Source: JABDLF01 sp041609715
Lineage (GTDB): Bacteria; Pseudomonadota; Gammaproteobacteria; Steroidobacterales; JABDLF01
NCBI GenBank assembly: GCA_041609715.1
Contig: JBFIQI010000050.1
Coordinates: 1-15,278, forward strand
Length of the DNA stretch: 15,278 nucleotides
Direction: 5' to 3'
In this document: positions 1 through 6,367 of the stretch, piece by piece
Position numbering within the stretch: the stretch's first letter is position 1
Layout: each line of letters opens with the position of its first letter
Notes under the pieces: model-generated
What the model saw: the letters and a program-made list of their open reading frames with translations, nothing else
Database searches by the model: none
Told to the model about the DNA's origin: nothing
Translations under genes and position numbers: made by a program

Positions 1-1
1 C

Positions 2-481
2 GGTGACCCGCCATATCATCTCGCCCAGGTCAATATCGCACGCGCCAAAGCCCCGATGACCGATCCTGTCATGGCTGGTTTTGTCGCGCGGCTGGATGAA
101 ATCAATGCCATTGCCGACGAGCACCCGGGGTTTGTCTGGCGTTTGAAGCCGGACCCCGAAAACTCCGACCAGTTGCTTGCCTGCGAACGTGACGGCTTGT
201 TGTTCAACCTGTCGGTATGGCGCTCGGTTGAGGATTTAAGGGATTATGTTTTTGACAGCGCTCACAGAGAGCTGCTGGCAGGGCGTGCTGACTGGTTCGA
301 GAAGATGCAGCAACCGCACCTGGCACTTTGGTGGGTGCCGGCAGGCCATATCCCCGGGATCGATGAAGCCATGTTGCGGCTGGACCGCTTGGAGCTGCTG
401 GGTCCGACGCAAAATGCGTTTACACTGGCCAGGCCCTTTCCCATGCCTGAGCCTTACAGGCCGAAAGACGACGCAGACTGA
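2..481 (+). CDS. DUF3291 domain protein (5' end cut by window edge)
   Basis: The reading frame is open from the first full codon of the window, and the residues before the first ATG (position 56), including YHLAQVNIARAKAP, are typical of the start of DUF3291 proteins. The real start is therefore just outside the window, and probably only a few residues are missing. About 159 residues are visible. Family-like landmarks are DPVMAGFVARLDEINA near the N-terminus, PGFVWRL, the NLSVW segment, a WFEKM helix, the WWVPAGHIP strand, and a closing FTLARPFP. DUF3291 proteins are small soluble proteins thought to resemble the dimeric alpha/beta barrel of antibiotic-biosynthesis monooxygenases. No substrate is known to me and no cofactor motif is visible. 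It is followed by 105 bases before the phosphatase gene, with no obvious terminator. The family assignment is from memory of the sequence pattern. Confidence 0.85.
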   Translation, partial: GDPPYHLAQVNIARAKAPMTDPVMAGFVARLDEINAIADEHPGFVWRLKPDPENSDQLLACERDGLLFNLSVWRSVEDLRDYVFDSAHRELLAGRADWFEKMQQPHLALWWVPAGHIPGIDEAMLRLDRLELLGPTQNAFTLARPFPMPEPYRPKDDAD

Positions 482-586
482 GCCCAAGGGCCCGGCAGCA
501 GCAAGGCCGTCGCAAAGTTGCAGCCGGAGCCGCCAGCCATGGCCAGCGTCAATTAAAAAACAACAGTCAGGGAGCCATTCGGAAAC

Positions 587-1453
587 ATGAACAAGAGCCA
601 GCAAATTGCGATTATGTCTGTGGTGATCAGCTGGCTGAGTGGTTGCGCGGCAACGCCCGCGCCCAGCAGCCCTGTGTCCCCGGCGGCCAACGACAACATG
701 TACGCTACGCTGTACCTGCGCACGGCTGCCGAATACGACGCCCTGACTCGCAGCGTCTATGCGGCCGCGCAGAGCATGCTGGATTCGGCGCTGGCCGCCT
801 CTGGTTCGGCCGCCCTGGAACAATCCGGCGATTTAACGACACTGCCACCCGGCATCATTTTTGATGTGGATGAAACGGTACTGGATAACTCCGCCTACCA
901 GGCGACGCTGGTGGCAGAAAATATCAGCTACAACACTCCCCACTGGGACGGCTGGGTGGCCGCGGCCCGCGCCGATGCCGTTCCCGGGGCGGTGGAGTTT
1001 TCCCTGGCAGCCGTCGATAGAGGCATTGCGCTGCTGTATCTCACCAACCGGCGCTGCATCCAGCGCTCACCAGATGGCGATCCATGTCCGCAACGTGCAG
1101 AGACGATAAGTAATCTTGTGAAGGCCGGTTTCCCGGAGCCCGATCCGGTCAATGTATATCTGCGCAGCGCCGAATTCGATTTTGAGCGTGACAAAAGCAG
1201 CAGACGTGCCGCCTTCGCGAACAACTATCGGATTGTCATGCTGTTCGGAGATGACCTGGGAGACTTTCTGCCTGGCGTGACAGCATCCGGTATCACTGCG
1301 ACGGATCGCCAACGCCTGGTGGCGGAGCATGCCGCGGCCTGGGGTCGTCGGTGGTTTATCCTGCCCAATCCCAGTTACGGCTCGTGGCTGGACGTGCTGG
1401 ACAATCGCTTATACGAAAACCTGCAGCCATGGTCGGGTGGTACTGGGCAATAG
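587..1453 (+). CDS. HAD-family acid phosphatase lipoprotein (5'-nucleotidase, e(P4) type)
   Basis: This 288-residue protein is predicted to be an outer-membrane lipoprotein: a short hydrophobic signal ends in the lipobox LSGC with the lipidated Cys at residue 20. All HAD motifs of the class B/e(P4) acid phosphatase family are visible: motif I DVDET at 93-97 (nucleophile Asp93, acid Asp95) followed by VLDNSAY, motif II YLTNR at 151-155 (Thr153), motif III Lys203 in RDKSSRR, and motif IV FGDDLGDF at 220-227. Family members remove phosphate from nucleotides and other phosphomonoesters at the cell surface or in the periplasm, which helps with phosphate or nucleoside (NAD-derived) uptake. A Shine-Dalgarno-like AGGGAG lies at 569-574, 12 bases before the ATG. 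The next gene starts 4 bases after the stop codon, so the two are probably co-transcribed. The family is certain from the motifs; the substrate is inferred. Confidence 0.93.
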   Translation: MNKSQQIAIMSVVISWLSGCAATPAPSSPVSPAANDNMYATLYLRTAAEYDALTRSVYAAAQSMLDSALAASGSAALEQSGDLTTLPPGIIFDVDETVLDNSAYQATLVAENISYNTPHWDGWVAAARADAVPGAVEFSLAAVDRGIALLYLTNRRCIQRSPDGDPCPQRAETISNLVKAGFPEPDPVNVYLRSAEFDFERDKSSRRAAFANNYRIVMLFGDDLGDFLPGVTASGITATDRQRLVAEHAAAWGRRWFILPNPSYGSWLDVLDNRLYENLQPWSGGTGQ

Positions 1454-1457
1454 CCCC

Positions 1458-2192
1458 ATGTCAACGCAAACTTCAGATATGTACCGAACCTTCAAGACGC
1501 ACGGTTACGCGTTACTCGAACATGCCCCCGGTGCCGACGATATAAGGCGCTATGGCGCTTACATGCTCATGAACCGGCAGCACCCGGGTTACTACGAGCG
1601 CGAGGGGCAGGATGCCTGCGAGTCCCGTTACGGGGATGTGCTGAGCGAAGCCCTGTTGCGTAGTCTGCGACCGCATGTGGAAACCGCAGTGGAAGCAAGC
1701 CTGCTGCCTTGTTATTCCAGTATGCAGGTTTTCGCGCACGGGGCTGAAATTGCAGCGCCCACCGCCTCACCCGCTGAGGAGATCAGCGTCATCATGGCTC
1801 TGGGCGCAAAAGGTGTGGATGACTGGCCCATGCGCGTGCAGGCGGTCGACAGCGCGGAGCGTCAGGCCAGCGCGCTCGCGTTCGCCCCCGGGGCGGCGTG
1901 GGTGCTGGATACCGGCCGCGTACGGTACCGGCGGGAAGCCTATGCAGGTGAGTTCTGGTTGCAACTCAATTTGCACTATGTGCGGGCGGAGGGCGCATAT
2001 ACCCATTATCGTTTCGACGGACGCCGGGGCCTGGGCGAGCCGCTGAATCGCGGCCAGCAGAATCGCAACATCGAGTTGCGCAAGGTGTACGATTCCGCTC
2101 TTGCCGCAGGCGATGATCGCGACTGTTTCTGCGACAACGGTAAAGCATACAGTGCTTGTCACGGCCAGTTTGATCAAACTTTGACGGCCTGA
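1458..2192 (+). CDS. 2OG-Fe(II) oxygenase-like protein lacking iron ligands, with C-terminal SEC-C zinc motif
   Basis: The 244-residue protein resembles the prolyl-4-hydroxylase-like family in its central segment (residues 84-175): PCYSSMQVFAHGAEI, then PAEEISVIMALG, then WPMRV, then FAPGAAWVL and LQLNLHYV. In active relatives the segment before the EIS strand carries the iron-binding HxD; here the aligned residues are Pro101-Thr102-Ala103. The distal His (in a PHWRE-type motif) is replaced by Tyr157 in VRYRRE. An enzymatic role is therefore doubtful. The C-terminus ends in a SecA-like zinc motif, Cys223-x-Cys225-x8-Cys234-His235, a pattern used in SecA and other SEC-C proteins to bind zinc and often protein partners. 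I chose the ATG at 1458 because the in-frame codons upstream overlap the phosphatase gene; there is no clear Shine-Dalgarno sequence, so translational coupling is likely. It lies 4 bases after the phosphatase and 7 before greB. The fold assignment is from pattern memory. Confidence 0.78.
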   Translation: MSTQTSDMYRTFKTHGYALLEHAPGADDIRRYGAYMLMNRQHPGYYEREGQDACESRYGDVLSEALLRSLRPHVETAVEASLLPCYSSMQVFAHGAEIAAPTASPAEEISVIMALGAKGVDDWPMRVQAVDSAERQASALAFAPGAAWVLDTGRVRYRREAYAGEFWLQLNLHYVRAEGAYTHYRFDGRRGLGEPLNRGQQNRNIELRKVYDSALAAGDDRDCFCDNGKAYSACHGQFDQTLTA

Positions 2193-2199
2193 ATACAAC

Positions 2200-2709
2200 A
2201 TGGGCAGATATCGGCCACCCCCCAGAGAAAAGGCCCCCTACATCACGCCAGAAGGCGCCCGGCGTCTGCGCGAAGAGTTAGATCATCTGTGGCGAACAGA
2301 GCGTCCCCGGGTTACGCAGGCGGTCGCCGAGGCCGCAGCCCAGGGTGATCGCTCGGAAAACGCGGAGTACATCTACGGCAAGAAACAGCTGTACGCCATC
2401 GACCGGCGCGTGCGCTATCTGCGCAAGCGCCTGGAGGTGCTGAAAATCATAGACAGTGCCCAGCGGCAGGACGAGCGGGCCTTTTTCGGTGCCTGGATCA
2501 GGCTCGAATCAGAAGCGGGTCATATTGAGAGCTATCGCATCGTGGGACCTGACGAGATTGACGCCGAGAAGGGATATATCAGCGTCGAGTCACCGATGGC
2601 CAGGGCGGTGCTGGGCAAGCGGGCAGGTGACGAGTTTGAGGTCAGTCGCCCGGCTGGCCGGGCCGCTTACCGGGTGCTTGCAGTCAGTTACTCGACACCC
2701 GCGGAGTGA
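2200..2709 (+). CDS. greB: Transcription elongation factor GreB
   Basis: GreB inserts its coiled coil into the secondary channel of RNA polymerase and stimulates cleavage of backtracked RNA, rescuing stalled complexes. The 169-residue protein has the complete Gre layout: an N-terminal coiled coil (about residues 15-85) and a C-terminal FKBP-like domain (about 90-165). The signature GDRSENAEY at 49-57 holds the two tip acids, Asp50 and Glu53, that position the catalytic magnesium. The LWRTERP segment near residue 30 and IDRRVRYL mark it as GreB rather than GreA. The C-terminal domain contains FFGAWIRLE, YRIVGPDEID and ESPMARAVLGK as in E. coli GreB. The N-terminus is about nine residues longer than E. 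coli GreB (GRYRPPPRE, basic and proline-rich), so the true start might be slightly later, but no other ATG is available before the conserved region. It follows the oxygenase-like gene by 7 bases. Confidence 0.97.
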   Translation: MGRYRPPPREKAPYITPEGARRLREELDHLWRTERPRVTQAVAEAAAQGDRSENAEYIYGKKQLYAIDRRVRYLRKRLEVLKIIDSAQRQDERAFFGAWIRLESEAGHIESYRIVGPDEIDAEKGYISVESPMARAVLGKRAGDEFEVSRPAGRAAYRVLAVSYSTPAE

Positions 2710-2715
2710 CCAAGT

Positions 2716-2737
2716 GCGGCGGGCCGATTCACGCCGC
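2716..2737. other. GC-rich inverted repeat after greB
   Basis: GCGGCG at 2716-2721 pairs with CGCCGC at 2732-2737 around a 10-base loop, 7 bases after the greB stop codon. No T-run follows, so it is at best a weak or factor-dependent terminator or RNA 3'-end stabiliser. Confidence 0.3.
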
Positions 2738-2772
2738 TGGTTATGACGGTCCCCTGGGGGTGAACTGACCGG

Positions 2773-2778
2773 TAGAAT
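2773..2778 (+). promoter_or_regulatory. -10-like hexamer TAGAAT, 7 bases before ATG
   Basis: TAGAAT matches 5 of 6 bases of the sigma-70 -10 consensus TATAAT and ends exactly 7 bases before the ATG at 2786. Transcription would then start at or next to the ATG, giving a leaderless mRNA for the yjdF-like gene. No convincing -35 hexamer is seen. The same layout occurs before the gene at 5453. Confidence 0.45.
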
Positions 2779-2785
2779 GGAGCCA

Positions 2786-3421
2786 ATGCCTTATTCAGCA
2801 CCGAAGATCGCTTTACCGGCAGGGCTGCTGATCCTGACGCTGGTGGCACTGGCAGCGTCAGCCATTCGTCCCTACGACTGGCTGACCTGGGCGCTGGAAA
2901 CGGCGCCTGTCTGGATTGCCATACCGTTATTGTTTTTGACCTGGCGGCGCTTTCCTCTCACCAGCCTGTTGTACGTGCTGATTTTCGTGCACGCCCTGGT
3001 CCTGATCCTGGGCTCGCATTACACCTACGCCCGGGTGCCGGTGGGTTTTTGGGTGCAGGATCTGTTTGACCTGCAACGCAACCACTATGACCGGCTCGGT
3101 CATATTGCCCAGGGATTTGTACCGGCAATCCTGGCCCGTGAAATTTTGCTGCGCAACCGGGTCGTTGAGCGCGGTGGCTGGCTGATCCTCATCGTCACCA
3201 GCATCTGCCTGGCGTTTAGTGCGCTGTACGAATTGATTGAATGGTGGGCAGCCTTGCTTGCCGGTGACGGCGCCACGGAATTTCTCGCCACCCAGGGAGA
3301 CGTGTGGGATACCCAGTGGGATATGTTCCTGGCGCTGTGCGGTGCGCTGACGAGCCAGCTGCTGCTGGCGCGCTGGCATGATCGTCAGTTGGCCAAATTA
3401 TCCGGCAGCCAACGGGAATGA
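2786..3421 (+). CDS. YjdF/DUF2238 family inner-membrane protein
   Basis: This 211-residue integral membrane protein has about five to six hydrophobic spans (roughly residues 10-26, 40-53, 58-76, 107-122, 131-150 and 178-195). Its polar loops carry the family's conserved motifs: HYTYARVPVG around residue 78, NHYDRLGHIAQGF at 99-111, the YELIEW helix at 148-153, and QGDVWDTQWDM at 170-180. The conserved His, Asp and Glu residues in membrane-proximal loops hint at a metal site or enzyme-like activity, but no function of DUF2238 is established to my knowledge. An upstream in-frame ATG at 2777 would add three residues; I prefer 2786 because TAGAAT lies 7 bases before it and would overlap the 2777 codon. 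A GGAG at 2779-2782 is too close to be a good ribosome binding site. It sits 76 bases after greB and could have its own promoter. Confidence 0.9.
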   Translation: MPYSAPKIALPAGLLILTLVALAASAIRPYDWLTWALETAPVWIAIPLLFLTWRRFPLTSLLYVLIFVHALVLILGSHYTYARVPVGFWVQDLFDLQRNHYDRLGHIAQGFVPAILAREILLRNRVVERGGWLILIVTSICLAFSALYELIEWWAALLAGDGATEFLATQGDVWDTQWDMFLALCGALTSQLLLARWHDRQLAKLSGSQRE

Positions 3422-3564
3422 GCCTGCGCAGTATCTGCATTGTTGCCTGGTTCGACTGGCCGCGCGATTTTCGATAAGGTGCCGGTCTGCAATCAGTATT
3501 TCCATTCGTCTCGTAGTCGCGATTGATGCCTGCCGAATGATTTTTCAGTTTCGGGAGGACTGTC

Positions 3565-3993
3565 ATGTCTCAGGCCAAAAATGGCGACACGGTAAAGGTT
3601 CACTATAAAGGTACCCTGGAAGACGGTACTGTTTTTGACTCATCCGAGGGGCGCGATCCGCTGGAATTCGACCTGGGTTCCGGTCAGCTGATCGCAGGAT
3701 TCGAGGCGGCGGTCAGCGGCATGACCGCGGGCGAGACCTGCAACATCGCAATCGATTCCGAAGAAGCATACGGCCCTTACCGGCCTGACATGGTGATGAA
3801 CGTACCCCGATCCCAGCTGCCCTCCGACCTGAGCCCCGAGGTGGGCATGCGCCTGCAGGCCGGACAAGGGGAGGAGCAGTTTGTGGTGACCATCATCGAG
3901 GTGAAGGACACGGAAGTCACCCTGGACGCCAACCATCCGCTGGCTGGCAAGAATCTGAAATTCGAGATCACCCTGGTGGAGATCGTCGCCTAA
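3565..3993 (+). CDS. FKBP-type peptidyl-prolyl cis-trans isomerase, SlyD/SlpA type
   Basis: This 142-residue cytoplasmic protein catalyses cis-trans isomerisation of proline peptide bonds and probably acts as a chaperone. The FKBP domain is split, as in SlyD and SlpA: residues 1-70 (VKVHYKGTLEDGTVFDSS, LIAGFEAAVSGM, EEAYGPY) and 124-142 (HPLAGKNLKFEITLVEI). The chaperone insert-in-flap domain lies between them, about 72-122. Active-site aromatics and acid expected from FKBPs are visible as Tyr14, Phe24, Asp25 and Tyr69. It lacks the histidine- and cysteine-rich metal-binding tail of E. coli SlyD and ends right after the FKBP fold. A strong Shine-Dalgarno sequence GGGAGGA at 3553-3559 sits 5 bases before the ATG. 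The gene is preceded by 143 non-coding bases that presumably hold its promoter (not confidently located) and ends 62 bases from the convergent dinF gene. Confidence 0.95.
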   Translation: MSQAKNGDTVKVHYKGTLEDGTVFDSSEGRDPLEFDLGSGQLIAGFEAAVSGMTAGETCNIAIDSEEAYGPYRPDMVMNVPRSQLPSDLSPEVGMRLQAGQGEEQFVVTIIEVKDTEVTLDANHPLAGKNLKFEITLVEIVA

Positions 3994-4055
3994 GGCGTCA
4001 TTCCCCGGCATTCCCGCAAGGCCCTGGTGCGTGGTTTCGAAGAGACACCCGCATA

Positions 4056-5402
4056 TCAAGCCGCCACAAAGCCGCCGCGCCGGTCGATGCGCCGAAACCA
4101 CCAGCTCATGGTGAGGCCGCGGGCGGCCATAAAAGTCATGAAAGCCAGCCACAGGCCGTGGTTGGCAAGCTCCTGGGTGAAGTACCAGGTTGGCAGGTAG
4201 AACACCAGTGCGGAAACAACCATGGCATCGCGCATTTCCCGGGCCCGGGTAGCGCCCACAAACACGCCATCCCACAGAAAGCTCCAGGCGGAGAGCCAGG
4301 GCGAGATGATCATCCACGGCAGGTAGAGATAGGCGGTTTCCCGCACCGCCTCGATACTGGTGAGCAGGTTGATGATGCTTTTGCCCGCGAGCAAATAGGC
4401 GAGGCTGTAAAGCGCTGCGACCGCGAGCGTCCATCCCAGGGACAGACGCACTGCCTTTTTGAATCCCTGCCTCGAGTTCGCGCCCATGGCCTTGCCGACC
4501 AGGGCTTCGGCAGCGTTGGCAAAACCATCCAGGCCGTAGGACATGAAATACTGGAAATTCAGCATGATGGCGTTGGCGGCCAGAATCACGTCGCCCTGAC
4601 GAGCGCCCATAGCGGTCAGAAAGCCGAAGGCAAACATCAGCGTCAAAGTGCGAATAAAGATATTCCCGTTGACCGAAAACAAGCGCCGAAATCGGGCCAG
4701 GTTGCGAATCTCTGCAACCAGCCAGTGCCCGGGCTTACCGGCCAGTTCGCGGTGCAGTATTACCAGCCCGGTCAACAAGCCAATGAACTCGGCAATGACC
4801 GAGGCCAGCCCGACGCCATCGGCGGTCATACCGAGACCCATGACGAACCAGAAATCCAGTCCGATGTTGGCGATATTCGTGGTCAGCATGATCAGCAAGG
4901 CGGCGCGCGCGTTTTGCATGCCGATGAACCAGCCGATGAGTGCGAAGTTAATCAGGGTGGCGGGAGCGCTCCAGATACGCATCGCGTAATAACGCAGTGC
5001 TTCCGGCGCGACCTGCTCGCTGGGGTCCATGAGCGCCAGCGCTGCCGAGGCAAGCGGGCGTTGCAATAGCAACAGAACCGCGGCGAGACCGAGAGCGCTG
5101 AGGACAGCCTGGCCGAGCACGGTGCGGATTTCGTCGCTGTCCTCTGCCCCCCAGGCCTGGGCAGCGAGGCCGGTGGTGCTCAGGCGCACGAAATTCAGGC
5201 CCATGAACAGGAAACTGAAAATCACCGAGCCTATGGCGACCGCGCCCAGGTAGTGCGGTGCCGGCAGGTGTCCCATGACGGCGGTATCCACCATGCCCAG
5301 CAAGGGTACCGACAAATTTGAAACAATCATGGGGAGCGCAATACGCCATACCGCAGCGTGGGAAAAGTCTTTTGCCGAAGCGTTGGGCATGGCTGGGATC
5401 AT
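4056..5402 (-). CDS. dinF: MATE-family efflux transporter, DinF type
   Basis: This 448-residue protein has the length and about twelve membrane spans of a MATE exporter, which pumps cationic drugs or toxic metabolites out of the cell using a sodium or proton gradient. It follows E. coli DinF closely from end to end: AVWRIALPMIVSN and VPLLGMVDTAVMGHL near the N-terminus, the LSTTGLAAQAWGA segment after span 2, the MGLGM...SVIAEF segment in the middle, ALDGFA-like GLDGFANAAEALVGKAMGA in the second half, FVGATRAREMRDAM, and LWLAFMTFMAARGL at the C-terminus. In E. coli dinF lies downstream of lexA in the SOS regulon; here neither lexA nor an obvious SOS box adjoins it. A second in-frame ATG at 5390 (residue 5) is an equally plausible start. 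It is convergent with the FKBP gene and divergent from the membrane-protein gene at 5453, with only 50 bases between them. Confidence 0.94.
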   Translation of the reverse strand: MIPAMPNASAKDFSHAAVWRIALPMIVSNLSVPLLGMVDTAVMGHLPAPHYLGAVAIGSVIFSFLFMGLNFVRLSTTGLAAQAWGAEDSDEIRTVLGQAVLSALGLAAVLLLLQRPLASAALALMDPSEQVAPEALRYYAMRIWSAPATLINFALIGWFIGMQNARAALLIMLTTNIANIGLDFWFVMGLGMTADGVGLASVIAEFIGLLTGLVILHRELAGKPGHWLVAEIRNLARFRRLFSVNGNIFIRTLTLMFAFGFLTAMGARQGDVILAANAIMLNFQYFMSYGLDGFANAAEALVGKAMGANSRQGFKKAVRLSLGWTLAVAALYSLAYLLAGKSIINLLTSIEAVRETAYLYLPWMIISPWLSAWSFLWDGVFVGATRAREMRDAMVVSALVFYLPTWYFTQELANHGLWLAFMTFMAARGLTMSWWFRRIDRRGGFVAA

Positions 5403-5436
5403 CGCTAACGGGCCGGAAAGCGGGCATCCTAACCCA

Positions 5437-5445
5437 TGCTAGACT
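5437..5445 (+). promoter_or_regulatory. Extended -10-like element TGCTAGACT before ATG
   Basis: TG-N-TAGACT is an extended -10-like sequence (hexamer 5440-5445, 4 of 6 consensus bases) ending exactly 7 bases before the ATG at 5453. A start of transcription at the usual distance falls on or beside the ATG, and no Shine-Dalgarno sequence is present, so a leaderless mRNA is likely. No clear -35 is seen. Confidence 0.45.
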
Positions 5446-5452
5446 CGCCGCC

Positions 5453-6295
5453 ATGAAATTCCGGAGGCTGGCATTGACCCTGGCGGTGTTGCTGATGGCG
5501 CTGCTGGCGGGTCTCGGAACCGTGGATGCCACGGGCGAGCATTACGCCCAGGCCGCCTTCAAGCGGGCGCTGGTCACCTTTGCCGTGGCGCGTACCCTGA
5601 ATGGCGTCATATCCGTTGCCCAGGGCACGGAAGTCGCCGTCGAGCCAGCTGGCGTAGGGGTCAACTTTACCGTCGGCCAGATCCTGGACCCGGTCAATGA
5701 TCTGGTGGAGCGTTTCTCCGCGGTGATGCTGGTAGCCACCAGTTCGCTGGGCTTGCAAAACGTACTGCTCAGGATCAGCGCCTGGTGGGGCATCAGCGTG
5801 TTTCTTGGGCTGGCGGCGATTTTTTATCTGCTGACCTTATGGGCCCCCGGCGAAAAACTAAAGCGCTACAGCAGCATAGCGATACGTGTGCTGCTGGTGG
5901 CGGCCTTTATGCGCTTCGCGGTGGCGCTGCTGATCATCGGCAGTAACCTTGTGTTCGACACCTTCCTTGCGGCAGAACAGGCAGCCGCTACCCAGGCGCT
6001 TGAAACCACCACCTCCGAGATCCGCGAGCTCAGCGAGCAACAGGCGCTGCCGGTGCTGGAAGACCAGTCGTTGCTGGAGAGACTGGGCAATGCAATTGAT
6101 CAGTCGCTGAACTCAATCAACGTGAAGGAACGCCTGGCGAGTTTCAAAGACCGCGTGTCCAATGCCAGCGAACACATCATCAACCTTATCGTTATATTCA
6201 TCATGCAGACGATCCTGTTGCCGTTGTTTTTCGTCTGGCTGTTGATCGAGGCGCTGAAGTTCCTGGCCACCCGCAGCATCAAAGCGGGCAGTTGA
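5453..6295 (+). CDS. Conserved-looking membrane protein of unknown function
   Basis: I do not recognise a named family for this 280-residue protein, although its central motif (ALVTFAVARTLNGVISVAQG at 39-58, then EVAVEPAGVGVNFTVGQ and ILDPVNDLVERFS) resembles conserved hypothetical proteins of gammaproteobacteria. An N-terminal hydrophobic segment at 5-24 is a signal anchor or signal peptide. Further likely spans are at 112-130, 145-168 and 243-270. Between the last two lies a long charged helical stretch (about 172-240, rich in Glu, Gln, Leu and Ser) that could form a periplasmic or cytoplasmic coiled coil. The ATG at 5453 is chosen because the hydrophobic segment begins there and a -10-like element ends 7 bases upstream; in-frame codons further upstream overlap dinF on the other strand. 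A short CCCGC/GCGGG stem at 6270-6288 followed by seven T's after the stop might end the transcript. Confidence 0.88.
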   Translation: MKFRRLALTLAVLLMALLAGLGTVDATGEHYAQAAFKRALVTFAVARTLNGVISVAQGTEVAVEPAGVGVNFTVGQILDPVNDLVERFSAVMLVATSSLGLQNVLLRISAWWGISVFLGLAAIFYLLTLWAPGEKLKRYSSIAIRVLLVAAFMRFAVALLIIGSNLVFDTFLAAEQAAATQALETTTSEIRELSEQQALPVLEDQSLLERLGNAIDQSLNSINVKERLASFKDRVSNASEHIINLIVIFIMQTILLPLFFVWLLIEALKFLATRSIKAGS

Positions 6296-6309
6296 TTTTT
6301 TTCAAGAGC

Positions 6310-6340
6310 AAAAAAAGGCCGGGAGCAAATGCTCCCGGCC
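6310..6340 (-). terminator. Intrinsic terminator of the propeller/cadherin-like gene
   Basis: A perfect 10-bp stem, GGCCGGGAGC (6317-6326) and GCTCCCGGCC (6331-6340) with a 4-base loop, is followed on the - strand by seven T's (the A-run at 6310-6316). It lies 27 bases after the stop codon of the - strand gene ending at 6368. No T-run follows on the + strand, so it works mainly for the - strand. Confidence 0.92.
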
Positions 6341-6367
6341 CTGGTTGCAGTCAATACTGCTTGCAGC

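Noticed and set aside
1329..1457. 43-codon upstream extension of the oxygenase-like gene
   Set aside because: It overlaps the conserved C-terminus of the phosphatase gene in another frame and lacks family-like sequence.
4158..5069. A 303-codon open frame on the + strand opposite dinF
   Set aside because: Antisense shadow of a clearly conserved transporter; its residue content (many His, Gln, Gly) is not protein-like.
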